Positions 1-7,432 of a stretch of 25,529 nucleotides of DNA are shown in pieces (position 1 is the first letter of the stretch; every line of letters begins with the position of its first letter). This stretch comes from JBATTK01 sp049670505. Lineage in GTDB: Bacteria; Bacteroidota; Bacteroidia; Flavobacteriales; Flavobacteriaceae. Location of the stretch: assembly GCA_049670505.1 (NCBI GenBank), contig JBATTK010000045.1:1-25529 (forward strand), read 5' to 3'. The position numbers and the translations under genes are program-made. Under the pieces are notes generated by a model. That model was not told the origin of the DNA and searched no databases. It worked only from the letters and a program-made list of their open reading frames with translations.

Positions 1-175
1 GTCTCCAACTCTCTTAGCTGCGCAGTCAGCATCTTTTTACTTATGCCTTCAATCATTCGATACATTTCCCCAAAACGGTTCACATCGTGACTGATCAGAT
101 ACAGAATGATCGATTTCCATTTACCGCTACTTGATCATTTGCAGCTTCAATACAAAAAGATCGATACTTCCAATC
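1..175 (-). pseudogene. HxlR-family transcriptional regulator, frameshifted remnant running off the left edge
   Basis: HxlR proteins are small winged-helix regulators, often controlled by redox or electrophile signals. From about 131 down to 3 the minus strand reads a typical HxlR core: GKWKSIILYLI, then RFGEMYRMIEGISKKMLTAQ, then LRELE. Just upstream, in another frame (about 175 to 127), it reads KYRSFCIEAANDQV, which matches the usual HxlR N-terminus with its conserved Cys before the GKW motif. The two halves are joined only by a frameshift near 126-128. The downstream frame has a stop at 135-137, the upstream frame has a stop at 176-178, and neither has a start codon between. I read this as a dead gene. 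Its C-terminal part lies outside the window, so a sequencing error cannot be fully excluded, although the missing start argues against one. Confidence 0.7.
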
Positions 176-375
176 TTAGTAGCATCCTTCAAGAAACGAC
201 ACATTTAACTTATTTTGATTTTGATGGAAATACTCAGGATTACCAAAGAAGGGATTTTAAACGTATCGGTCTCAGCACAGAAATCAATATAACGGACACC
301 AAGTTTGAAGATAAGGACGATTAGCTACAACAACAAATAGATAAAATTGAAACAGGATCCAAGCGCAAAGTTTAG
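106..375 (+). other. Unrecognised open frame, possibly the broken C-terminal end of a lost gene
   Basis: A 72-codon frame (106-324) ends in TAG. Reading through that stop gives 16 more codons with a Gln/Lys-rich helical look (LQQQIDKIETGSKRKV) before a second stop at 373-375. The section from about 180 onward has protein-like composition, with acidic and polar residues and a phrase THLTYFDFDGN, but I do not recognise the family. The first 70 bases lie inside the HxlR remnant on the other strand, so the nominal ATG at 106 is unlikely to be a true start. It may be the tail of a gene truncated by recombination at about 176-180. No function is proposed, and it may be chance. Confidence 0.2.
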
Positions 376-565
376 GGGTAAGGATTTGGGAATCCAATGG
401 ACGAACCCCGACCATGAACACTTCACAAGAAAAATTCCATAGAAGTGAACTAGGCAGAGGATTTTTGTAATAATCTCTTCATAAAATTTGTCAAAATCAA
501 ATATTATATGTAATTTCCTACATAGTTCCCGGATATTTTGATTTGATAAGTAATTTTATATTCTT

Positions 566-988
566 ATGAAGAAAATTTTATTCGGCTTCTTGATATTTCT
601 AGCTTTCCTTTTTTCATTGTCAATTTTTGGACAAGATTCCATTGATTTTGTCATCAACGATAATCCTCCCCCAGAACCTGAAGATTCAAACTCAATAGTT
701 GTAACACCTTTATCGAGATTAGAATTCATATTGTCAATATCTGTTCTGGCTTTTGGGTTGGTTGTGATATTACTGGAGATTTTTCTAATTAAAAATAGAA
801 AAATTAACGCTGAGGACACCATTAAATTTATAATAATAACATTGATCATAACAGCAACTCTTTTTTTGATAACTGCTGGCTATAGCAATGATCAAATCGC
901 ACCAGCTGTAGGGCTTTTGGGAACTATAGCGGGATATCTTTTAGGTCGAATAAATAAAGCAAATTCCTCACATGAAACTAATATTTAG
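566..988 (+). CDS. Small membrane protein with signal peptide, function unknown
   Basis: This 140-residue protein begins with a signal-peptide-like stretch (MKKILFGFLIFLAFLFSLSIFGQ). A short Pro/Glu-rich extracytoplasmic segment (PPPEPED) follows. Two more hydrophobic helices lie at about residues 50-75 and 86-105. A glycine-rich terminal segment (VGLLGTIAGYLLGR) may form a third, tightly packed helix. Its last 17 bases overlap the next gene, which suggests translational coupling. The composition is AT-rich. I do not recognise a named family. Small phage- or island-borne membrane proteins often look like this, but that is only an impression. The opposite-strand frame over 556-849 is treated as a shadow. 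Confidence 0.6.
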   Translation: MKKILFGFLIFLAFLFSLSIFGQDSIDFVINDNPPPEPEDSNSIVVTPLSRLEFILSISVLAFGLVVILLEIFLIKNRKINAEDTIKFIIITLIITATLFLITAGYSNDQIAPAVGLLGTIAGYLLGRINKANSSHETNI

Positions 989-1316
989 TACAATTGTTTT
1001 TTGTTTATTCCTTAGTTCTTGCTTAGCGCAAAAAGTAGATCATATTGGGGAGGAGTTAACCAAAACAACAGTAAGGATTTATAACAATAGTGAGAGTAAA
1101 AAAGTAATTTTGGTAGGAAGTATTACTAAACTAGATACTTTTGAAGTGGCTAAAAATAGTACTTGGCTAAGTCCTTCCTACAAGTTTAATCCAATTGTCA
1201 AAATCAGAACACAAGATAAAATCGTGACTTATAAATTGAAAATTGGTCGGTTTTATATGATTTATTGGAAAAAGAATAAAGAACGTTGGGATTTAAAAAG
1301 GATAAAGAACCGATAA
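972..1316 (+). CDS. Small lipoprotein, function unknown
   Basis: This 114-residue protein has a short lysine-led hydrophobic signal ending in a lipobox (FLSSC), so Cys17 should be lipidated. The mature part is beta-rich and basic towards the end (YWKKNKERWDLKRIKNR) and has no family motif I recognise. The ATG lies inside the last codons of the upstream membrane-protein gene, so the pair is probably translated as one unit and may work together at the membrane. No terminator is seen after it. The next 130 bases hold an integrase remnant on the other strand. Confidence 0.6.
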   Translation: MKLIFSTIVFCLFLSSCLAQKVDHIGEELTKTTVRIYNNSESKKVILVGSITKLDTFEVAKNSTWLSPSYKFNPIVKIRTQDKIVTYKLKIGRFYMIYWKKNKERWDLKRIKNR

Positions 1317-1695
1317 GAAATCAGTTTTTACTTTTTTCGTTAAAATTATCTAGCAGTTTCAACTTCTTGCGCAGCATCAACATATCCTCACTAACTTTTA
1401 GAATCAAGATTTTTCATAGTGTTAGATAGTACGGAGCGATTTATGCCCTGGCATCTAGTTATTCCCCTTTTCTCATATTGAAAATTGGTGCAGGGCAAAA
1501 AGTTGGGTGCTCCCCACTTCGATATTTTTCTAGGAGTTGCTGAATAACACCTGCGCAAAACTACTTAAGATAAATTGTACCGAAGCAACCTTCTACAAAC
1601 CCCATACCTTATAAGTAAGAATAATTCTACAATAATAAGATTTAAACATTTTAACGTAAATATTTTCTTACTTTTATTAATTCTATTTAACTTTA
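1317..1695. other. Intergenic region of 379 bases
   Basis: Apart from the recombinase scar at its left end, I see no gene here. The right part (about 1590-1695) is AT-rich and probably carries the promoter of the lipoprotein-protease operon. A TAACTTTA at 1688-1695 matches seven of eight positions of the Bacteroidota -7 element, but it abuts the annotated ATG. It would therefore imply a leaderless message or the internal start at 1726. Confidence 0.4.
1321..1448 (-). pseudogene. Tyrosine recombinase (integrase) C-terminal scar
   Basis: On the minus strand, 1448 onward reads GHKSLRTI, a stop, then HYEK. After a frameshift it reads KILILKVSEDMLMLRKKLKL and ends in a TGA at 1321-1323. Bacteroidota tyrosine recombinases end in a pattern of the form LGHKSLRTTQHYAKILD.KVSEDM..L, where Tyr is the nucleophile, and the two broken frames together reproduce it. 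The 128-base span is not a multiple of three, and the Gln before HY is a stop, so the gene is dead. Further upstream (about 1509 to 1455) a weak HPTF stretch may be the worn His-x-x-Arg region, but that part is not convincing. It suggests that an integrating element once ended here. Confidence 0.65.
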
Positions 1696-2082
1696 ATGAG
1701 CAAACATTCTGAAGTAGCAAAGAAAATGAATTTTTTTCTCTTAGTATTATTTGTCAACCTATCCATTTCCGGATGTTCCGATGATGACCCGAATCCGGGC
1801 TGCTTTCAGGATGAAGGCAGAAGAATCGTGGCCACCATCACTGATGCCGAAGGAACCATTAGGGGACCAGATACATTTTGTCCCGGTGATTTCACGATTG
1901 AACCTGATGAAAAAACCGATAGTCGTCCACTGGGTTCTTTTATCCCCTGTAATTTAACAGATGAGCTCCAGATAGGGGATGTAAGGGTGGTGTTCAGCGG
2001 ATATGTTTACGAATCGTTTGACACTGAGGATATTTGTGCGGATTTCTTTGAAATAACCTCGATACGGATTATGAACCAATAA
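1696..2082 (+). CDS. Small cysteine-containing lipoprotein encoded before a secreted protease
   Basis: This 128-residue protein has a lysine-bearing n-region, a hydrophobic stretch and a lipobox (SISGC), followed by an acidic SDDDPNP spacer typical of surface-exposed Bacteroidota lipoproteins. The mature part has five more Cys residues (CF, FCPG, PCN, ICA). I do not recognise a family. A second ATG at 1726 would remove the KK that normally precedes the hydrophobic core, so I keep 1696. Only 11 bases separate its stop from the protease ATG, so the two are probably one operon. An inhibitor, chaperone or surface partner of the protease is possible but is only inference from position. Confidence 0.7.
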   Translation: MSKHSEVAKKMNFFLLVLFVNLSISGCSDDDPNPGCFQDEGRRIVATITDAEGTIRGPDTFCPGDFTIEPDEKTDSRPLGSFIPCNLTDELQIGDVRVVFSGYVYESFDTEDICADFFEITSIRIMNQ

Positions 2083-2093
2083 ATAGAAATAAT

Positions 2094-4010
2094 ATGAAAA
2101 AAATTACACTTACACTATTCCTTTTTGTGCTGTTTTGTCCGTTGGCCTTTTCACAAATGAAGATGGTTTCCAACGAAATATTGATTTCTGACGAGAAGTC
2201 CCGAGCCCTTGATAATTCACTAGAAGAATACCAAATAGTTCAAATGGACATTGGAAGTTTAAAAAAAGGGATTTCTTCGCTAAGAGAGACCAAAGTTTTG
2301 TGGAATATCGGCAAGGAACAAGAGTTGGATATGACGTTATATCCCCATGAAATACGATCCCCAGATTTTGAGTCTTATATAATTACCGAAACGGATACTA
2401 TAAAGCGTGAAATGGGGGAGACCATTACCTACAAAGGCTATTTAGCCAACGGAAAGCGTATCAGGCTAACCGTTGATGACGATTTCATCTATGGGGGCTT
2501 TGAAACGGACGAAGGCCGAATATACATTCGGCAGCTGAAAGATTTTTTGAAGGACAAAACAATCCCTAACGATGAGTTGGTGCTGTACAGGTCCGACAAG
2601 TTAAAAACCAAAGAAGGTTTTTGCGGAACGGAAGACGTGCCCGAGGAACGCATAAGTTTGCCGCAGAGCTATAGGAGTACTTCTGCGGGATGTAATATCA
2701 TTGAGTTGGAATTGCATTGCGATCCCGAATATGCAGCCGCGCACGCCAATTCATTTGCACAGATGTTGGGGGAAATCAACCTAATCCAAGACGTTTATGA
2801 CGACGATCTGGATGCAGTTTTGACAGTTACTTCCCATATTGAGTTCCAGTCCGGAGGCTATACATCGACCAATCCGACAACCATCATAAATGAAATAAGA
2901 AACCAATGGAACGTTTCAAGTGCGCCAAAAGATTTGATTCATCTCTTTACCGCAAAAAACTTGGGAGGAAATTTAGGTAGGGCCTCTGGTATCGGCGATG
3001 CCTGCAACAATGCAAGACCGGTCTGCTATACTGTTGATCGAGCCGATGCGCACCAAACCGTTTCCCATGAAATAGGCCACCTTTTGGATGGAAGGCATGG
3101 TGATGGAGCTAATTGTGGCGTCCCGAATGTACGAACCATGATGTGCCAAGGATTTGACAAGGACTTGAATTTTTCAGCAGCTTCAATAAACCGTATTACC
3201 AACTTTTTGAACAATGAGAATTGTTTCAACTTCAACACCACTTCCATCTCGGGAATTTCCAACCTGTGCGTCAACAATACCTATAATTACTCCTTGACAA
3301 ATTTTAGGCAAACCGCGGGCACAACCGTTACCTGGAGCGTTAGCAATTCTAGGGCCAGTATTATTTCTGGACAAGGCACAAGTGTAGCGACGGTAAGGGG
3401 CCTTTCGAACGGAGGTGTTACACTTACGGCTGTCATCAATTATCCTGGAAATGACTGCGGATCGGTTGCCGAAACGAAAAGTATTACAGTCGGTCCTCAG
3501 AATATGACGATTTCTATTTCGGGACCCGACTCATCGGGGTGGATTATCGCAACGGCCACTGGCGGCACTTCATCCCATACCTGGACGTTGAACAACAACA
3601 CTACGTGGACAACGACTTCCTCCACCACTAGCCGTTATGTGGGTTGTAATGGTGGATATCTCTATGTGCAGGCATCAACTTCCTGTGGACAGAGCAGTGG
3701 CTCAAACTTTATACAACCGGGTTGCTCAGGTGGAGGCTTCTATCTAACCGTATACCCAAACCCGGCAGACAATGAAATATATATTGAAAAAAATAGTGAA
3801 CACGAAAGTTTCAAGAAAGATAACGCGTCTTTTGATGGCCCTGTTTCCCTGACTTTATACACTTTCGGGGCTACAATGTCCAAGTCCATGAAATATGATA
3901 GTTCTTCGGAAAAATTAACTTTAGATGTAAGTGATTTGAAGAAAGGAAATTATTTCCTTAAAATCACTGGAAAGGGAATAGACGAAACCCATCAAGTAAT
4001 TGTTGAATGA
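2094..4010 (+). CDS. Secreted zinc metalloprotease (M12B/reprolysin-like) with T9SS sorting domain
   Basis: This 638-residue protein has a signal peptide (ending near FSQ), a propeptide-like region to about residue 200, and a metzincin catalytic domain. The zinc site HEIGHLLDGRH is at residues 325-335, with His325, His329 and His335 as ligands and Glu326 as base. The Met-turn is at about 349-351 (TMMC). An Ig/PKD-like region follows at about 380-545, rich in Thr and Ser. Residues from about 551 to the end form a T9SS type A sorting domain: it starts VYPNPADNEIYIE and ends with KKGNYFLKITG and HQVIVE. In this system the domain is removed during export through the outer membrane. The likely role is extracellular protein degradation, substrate unknown. 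All catalytic residues are intact. A strong hairpin terminator follows. Confidence 0.9.
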   Translation: MKKITLTLFLFVLFCPLAFSQMKMVSNEILISDEKSRALDNSLEEYQIVQMDIGSLKKGISSLRETKVLWNIGKEQELDMTLYPHEIRSPDFESYIITETDTIKREMGETITYKGYLANGKRIRLTVDDDFIYGGFETDEGRIYIRQLKDFLKDKTIPNDELVLYRSDKLKTKEGFCGTEDVPEERISLPQSYRSTSAGCNIIELELHCDPEYAAAHANSFAQMLGEINLIQDVYDDDLDAVLTVTSHIEFQSGGYTSTNPTTIINEIRNQWNVSSAPKDLIHLFTAKNLGGNLGRASGIGDACNNARPVCYTVDRADAHQTVSHEIGHLLDGRHGDGANCGVPNVRTMMCQGFDKDLNFSAASINRITNFLNNENCFNFNTTSISGISNLCVNNTYNYSLTNFRQTAGTTVTWSVSNSRASIISGQGTSVATVRGLSNGGVTLTAVINYPGNDCGSVAETKSITVGPQNMTISISGPDSSGWIIATATGGTSSHTWTLNNNTTWTTTSSTTSRYVGCNGGYLYVQASTSCGQSSGSNFIQPGCSGGGFYLTVYPNPADNEIYIEKNSEHESFKKDNASFDGPVSLTLYTFGATMSKSMKYDSSSEKLTLDVSDLKKGNYFLKITGKGIDETHQVIVE

Positions 4011-4030
4011 AGCACCTAGGTTTAGAATAT

Positions 4031-4059
4031 AAAAAGGACAGCAAATTGCTGTCCTTTTT
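4031..4059 (+). terminator. Rho-independent terminator after the metalloprotease
   Basis: A near-perfect inverted repeat, AAAAAGGACAGC with its complement GCTGTCCTTTTT around an AAATT loop, is followed by further T residues. It lies 20 bases after the protease stop. The A-run on the left arm means it could also stop transcription coming from the right. Confidence 0.9.
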
Positions 4060-4328
4060 ATTGTTTACTTGGAAGAACTATAGGATATAATTTGAACAAA
4101 TAACCATAAAGAAAACTATAAATCAAATAAGAGGCTGCGGCCAATAAAAAACGACCGTTTTATCAAACACCATTTGGCGATCACAAAAGTTTTCCCGGAG
4201 CTTCTCATTGTTGGCCTTTTTAATTAACCTTTTATAAGATACTTGTTCCGCTTGGAACAACAGTGCGCTTTTCGGCCTGTGCTAAGCTCCGCACAACTAC
4301 TATTCATTTACGGTAATTCTGAGGGATA

Positions 4329-4566
4329 TCATAGCTCTTCCTTCACTATCGGGCTTGCTCTTTTTGAGATAGCATAATAACAAAATAGGGCCCTATCTCC
4401 CTTAAAAACTAGATATTTTGCGTACTTAGTTTCAAATAGAACGCGTAATATTGTCACTACCCACTAATCTTTTTCTATAGCAGCTTGTGGTAAGCCTTTG
4501 GCTATACTTGTTTAAACAATCACCTCCTTTCCGTCCGCTTCCGATAAATCAAAACCATTCTTTCAT
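4329..4566 (-). pseudogene. AbiEii-type nucleotidyltransferase toxin, decayed N-terminal part
   Basis: AbiEii proteins are nucleotidyltransferase-fold toxins of the type IV toxin-antitoxin/abortive-infection family. The minus strand begins ATG at 4566 and reads MKEWF. After one extra T (run at 4551-4554) it reads DLSEADGKEVIV, stop, TSIAKGLPQAAIEKD, stop, WVVTILRVLFETKYAKYLVF, then KGDRALFCYY. This follows the family pattern GLP..A.EKDWWVT..L..LF......LVFKGGTSLSK, including the position of the active-site GG(T)S motif, here eroded to GDRA. The two stops at 4512-4514 (CAA to TAA) and 4464-4466 (TGG to TAG) fall on residues whose codons are one base from a stop. The C-terminal two thirds is missing or unrecognisable. 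The start is one base after the antitoxin remnant's stop, as in intact modules. Confidence 0.72.
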
Positions 4567-4567
4567 T

Positions 4568-4831
4568 TTAGTCCCTATCATTTGATGTATCTTCCATTAT
4601 TTGGGAAATCCATGCTAGTGCCAGTTTCATATCAGGTCTAATGACTTCTTCACTTACTGTGTTGAGTATCTCCTTTATTTTTTTTGGCGATACCATTTTC
4701 CGCTCCAAAAACGGATTACAAATCTTCCCAACTAGCTTTCAGATCAAAATTAATCCTCTATTTTTATTCCCGATGGGGTTTCCGAGCAGACTCCCGTTGT
4801 ACACCATTAGATCTAGACAAGTAATGCGCAT
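4568..4831 (-). pseudogene. AbiEi/DUF6088-like antitoxin remnant, C-terminal half
   Basis: From 4831 the minus strand reads one frame broken by a single TGA (4739-4741, probably from CGA): MRITCLDLMVYNGSLLGNP and, after the stop, KLVGKICNPFLERKM, then KKIKEILNTVSEEVIRPDMK and LALAWISQIM. The last part resembles the C-terminus of DUF6088/AbiEi-family antitoxins, which end with a conserved KLAPxWIxxIM-like helix. The DNA-binding N-terminal half is absent, since the AraC gene begins at 4865 on the other strand. Its stop (4568-4570) is one base before the toxin remnant's ATG. On its own the similarity is modest. The position directly before an AbiEii remnant makes the call likely. Confidence 0.5.
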
Positions 4832-4864
4832 TTTATTTCATTTTAAACAAATTTTACATAGAAA

Positions 4865-5932
4865 ATGTCGAATGTATTAGTTATAATTTCTGGAATTGGT
4901 GCTATTCAATGCATTTTATTTACTCTTTTGCTCTTAATAAAAAAGAGTAAAAAATTATCTGATTGGATTTTGGTGTGCTGGTTTTTTGTATTCTTTATTC
5001 ATTTACTCATAAGTATAGACAAGGAGTTAAATCTAACTTATACCGCTGAAATATTTATAACTACAATTGGCTTTTTACATGGTCCTCTATTTTTCGCATA
5101 CACAAAAACTATGTTTAACCAACACCTTGTTAAGGCTGATTTTTTACATTTTTTACCTTTTATTTTTTTTACGATTTTCAGTTTTTATATTCAATCAAAT
5201 TTCGAATTATCGTGGGAAATAATAATTCTAATAGCAAAATTAATTTCTGTAACCTCTTATCCAGTTTATATACTGTACTCATATAATAAAAAACTACTAA
5301 AATTAAAGACTAAAAGAGCTGATAATAGTATACCAGAGCTTTCTTGGATTAGAACCATTGCAATTTTATTCCTAATTAGTACAGGAATTAGCATTATAAG
5401 GTTAACAATTGAGATTTTAGTAGGAGTAGCATATTTTGAAATTTGGGATTTATTGAGATATATTGCTCTTGTTACGGTTATTGGGTTTTATGGGTTAAAA
5501 TATGGTATGGTTTACAAGCCTGAAATATCCTATGATTCCCTTGCGGATAATAAAAAATACAAGCATAGCCCACTGAAGAATGAAGAGATTAAGATGTTTC
5601 GAGGTAGTATAAATGATTTTTTCAAAGAAAATAAAGATTATCTGCAATCAGATTTTTCCCTCGCTATTTTATCCGAGTCCATAAACATTCCTAAACATCA
5701 TCTATCTCAGATTATAAATTCAGAAATGAATACTACCTTTTATGATCTAGTAAACACCAAAAGAGTAGAATATGCAATGTTTAGAATGGAAGAGAAAAAC
5801 AACTTGAATTTTACATTAGAAGGTCTAGGCTACGAGTGTGGTTTTAATTCTAAATCTGCTTTCTTTCATAATTTTAAGAAGAATACAGGTAAAACTCCAG
5901 GGCAATATAAAAAGGAAATTAGTACTGATTAA
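4865..5932 (+). CDS. Membrane-anchored AraC-family transcriptional regulator
   Basis: This 355-residue protein has about seven hydrophobic segments in residues 1-215, with basic loops such as KKSKKLSD. A cytoplasmic linker and a C-terminal AraC helix-turn-helix domain at about 245-352 follow. The domain shows the expected order: first helix-turn-helix (FSLAILSESINIPKHHLSQI), a linking helix (NTKRVEYAMFRM), and second helix-turn-helix with the signature GYECGFNSKSAFFHNFKK followed by TGKTPGQYKK. This 7TM-AraC layout is common in Bacteroidota and is thought to pass an envelope signal to DNA. Base composition is much more AT-rich than that of the core genes to the right. The next gene starts 62 bases downstream on the same strand and is a possible target or operon partner. 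Confidence 0.88.
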   Translation: MSNVLVIISGIGAIQCILFTLLLLIKKSKKLSDWILVCWFFVFFIHLLISIDKELNLTYTAEIFITTIGFLHGPLFFAYTKTMFNQHLVKADFLHFLPFIFFTIFSFYIQSNFELSWEIIILIAKLISVTSYPVYILYSYNKKLLKLKTKRADNSIPELSWIRTIAILFLISTGISIIRLTIEILVGVAYFEIWDLLRYIALVTVIGFYGLKYGMVYKPEISYDSLADNKKYKHSPLKNEEIKMFRGSINDFFKENKDYLQSDFSLAILSESINIPKHHLSQIINSEMNTTFYDLVNTKRVEYAMFRMEEKNNLNFTLEGLGYECGFNSKSAFFHNFKKNTGKTPGQYKKEISTD

Positions 5933-5994
5933 TTAAGGACTTCTGTTATTTACTTTGAAGTTTCTTTTTTTGTATCCATAAAAATCAAATTGTT

Positions 5995-7143
5995 ATGGAC
6001 AAAAGAAATTTTATTAAAACCGCCGGAGCGGCTTCAATGTTTACCTTCTTAAACCCAATAAATGCCTTAGGGTTTAAAATGTTCAATAAAAACAATAGTA
6101 AAGTATTGATTCTGGGCGGAAGAGGTTTTTTGGGACCGACTATTGTCGATACATTTATAAATTCAGGATATGATGTCACATTATTAAATAGAGGAAAGAC
6201 CAATGCACATCTGTTCAATGATTTGCCTATCATAATTTGCGATAGGGAAAAAGAAAATAAGCAAGGGTTTAAAGCTATTGATAAAAAATACCAGGATACT
6301 TATTGGGATATTGTTGTGGATACATGGCAAAAATCCCCAAAGGCCGTTTCAGATTTTCTCGAAGAATTTAAAGGACGTTTTGGCCATTATCATTACATAT
6401 CAACTGTCTCCGTATATGATAAATGGGACAAAAAATTCATAGAAGAAACGGAACCTTTAAACCCACTTCCAAAATTCCCAAAAACTATTGGCGAAGAGTT
6501 TAGATATGCCATAAGAAAAACTTTTTCAGAAGAAGCGATTAGAGAAAGGACAAGTAATTATACTATATATAGATCTCATGGAATGAAGGATTTTAGGATA
6601 ACAAGACCTAATGACCCAAATGCCGAACCTTTTTGGCCCGTTAGGTTTTTTAGGGGAGGAGAGATATTATTACCCCATGTTAAAGATCATCATATGCAGG
6701 TTACAGATGTGAAAAGCCTAACAAACTTTATCGTTCATTGTTCGCAATCAAAAATATACGGTTCATATAACGTAGCATGTTATCCAACTCCATTTAAAGA
6801 CTTTGTATCTAGTCTTATTCATGTTACCGGTATGCCAAAAAAAATGCATTGGATCGACGGTGATTTTCTAATAGAAAATGGACTCTTGCCATATAAAATA
6901 GTGCCTTTATGGAAACCAACACCTACGGGATCATATTACTTTAATGTGCAGAAAGCTGTCGGTGCCGGTTTAATAAACCGTTCTATGGTTGAAATGGTAA
7001 CCGATCAATTAAATGGATATAAAAGTAGGCACCCAAAAGACGATGTTAGGTTTGGAGCAGTTATGGATGGAAAACAAATCAAATATTATTCTGTCGGTAA
7101 AGAAAAGGAAGTAATAAAAAAATGGCTTTCTAGACTAAAATAA
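5995..7143 (+). CDS. NAD(P)-dependent epimerase/dehydratase with N-terminal export-like signal
   Basis: This 382-residue protein begins MDKRNFIKTAGAASMFTFLN, a twin-arginine-like or Sec-like signal of the type seen on many Bacteroidota oxidoreductases, though it has KR in place of RR. The Rossmann fold follows: strand KVLILGGRGFLG, with the dinucleotide loop GGRGFLG at residues 41-47, then VTLLNRGK, which suits NADP phosphate binding. The segment HYISTVSVYDKWDKK is where the Ser-Tyr-Lys triad sits in short-chain epimerases, but the Tyr-to-Lys spacing here is five and not four, so the classic triad may be altered. The fold is a sugar epimerase/isoflavone-reductase type; the substrate is unknown. 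It follows the AraC gene and shares its low GC content, so the two probably arrived together. Confidence 0.8.
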   Translation: MDKRNFIKTAGAASMFTFLNPINALGFKMFNKNNSKVLILGGRGFLGPTIVDTFINSGYDVTLLNRGKTNAHLFNDLPIIICDREKENKQGFKAIDKKYQDTYWDIVVDTWQKSPKAVSDFLEEFKGRFGHYHYISTVSVYDKWDKKFIEETEPLNPLPKFPKTIGEEFRYAIRKTFSEEAIRERTSNYTIYRSHGMKDFRITRPNDPNAEPFWPVRFFRGGEILLPHVKDHHMQVTDVKSLTNFIVHCSQSKIYGSYNVACYPTPFKDFVSSLIHVTGMPKKMHWIDGDFLIENGLLPYKIVPLWKPTPTGSYYFNVQKAVGAGLINRSMVEMVTDQLNGYKSRHPKDDVRFGAVMDGKQIKYYSVGKEKEVIKKWLSRLK

Positions 7144-7162
7144 TTTTTTTTAAATCTTAAAC

Positions 7163-7254
7163 GAGTTCCTTGAGAAGATAAAGCTAAAAAGAAATATAAA
7201 CGAAATCATTAGAATAGTTATACGCTTAAAATAACTGCTTACCACAAGGAACTC
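7163..7254. repeat. Perfect 10-bp inverted repeat 72 bases apart
   Basis: GAGTTCCTTG at 7163-7172 is matched by its exact complement CAAGGAACTC at 7245-7254, just after the epimerase gene. The AT-rich interior has no open frame. It could be a large-loop RNA structure after the gene or the ends of a tiny vanished element. A chance match is possible. Confidence 0.35.
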
Positions 7255-7289
7255 CAAATGAATCCATTTGAGCACATAAAAAATAAAAA

Positions 7290-7314
7290 CCCTGTAAATC
7301 AATTGTTTACAGGG
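7290..7314 (-). terminator. Hairpin terminator, best oriented for minus-strand transcription
   Basis: CCCTGTAAA and its complement TTTACAGGG flank a 7-base loop. On the minus strand the stem is followed by a T-rich run (TTTTTATTTTT). It lies after the leftmost tRNA-Ser 3'-end copy (7342-7358), in the same relation as the terminator that follows the intact tRNA. It could also end plus-strand transcription from the epimerase, but less well. Confidence 0.65.
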
Positions 7315-7341
7315 ATTATTGTAGTTGTTTAAAACTACCCA

Positions 7342-7358
7342 GCGGAGAAAGAGGGATT
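7342..7358 (-). repeat. tRNA-Ser 3'-end copy 1 (possible att remnant)
   Basis: Seventeen bases, read on the plus strand as GCGGAGAAAGAGGGATT, are identical to the end of the intact tRNA-Ser at 7669-7685. They cover the acceptor stem, part of the T arm, and the two bases beyond. Flanking bases differ, so this is a fragment and not a second tRNA. Confidence 0.8.
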
Positions 7359-7432
7359 ATTTTCAATGTTCCCTCTAACCGCATACTGCAAATGCAACTT
7401 ATAATCCTTACGGCGTCTGCATCTTAAAACTA

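Larger units (their letters stand above)
4060..4864. other. Intergenic region of about 800 bases filled mainly by a decayed toxin-antitoxin module
   Basis: The right two thirds holds the two remnants described at 4329-4566 and 4568-4831. To the left, about 4148-4290 on the minus strand keeps a 52-codon stretch without stops (includes QAEQVSYKRLIKKANNEKL). It could be a later part of the same toxin gene, but I cannot match it. No intact gene is seen. The plus-strand frame at 4641-4880 is the antisense of the antitoxin remnant. Confidence 0.5.

Noticed and set aside
556..849. Minus-strand frame of 97 codons
   Set aside because: It is antisense to the small membrane protein, which has a clear signal peptide and coupled downstream gene.
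4641..4880. Plus-strand frame of 79 codons before the AraC gene
   Set aside because: It is antisense to the antitoxin remnant, which has recognisable protein content on the minus strand.
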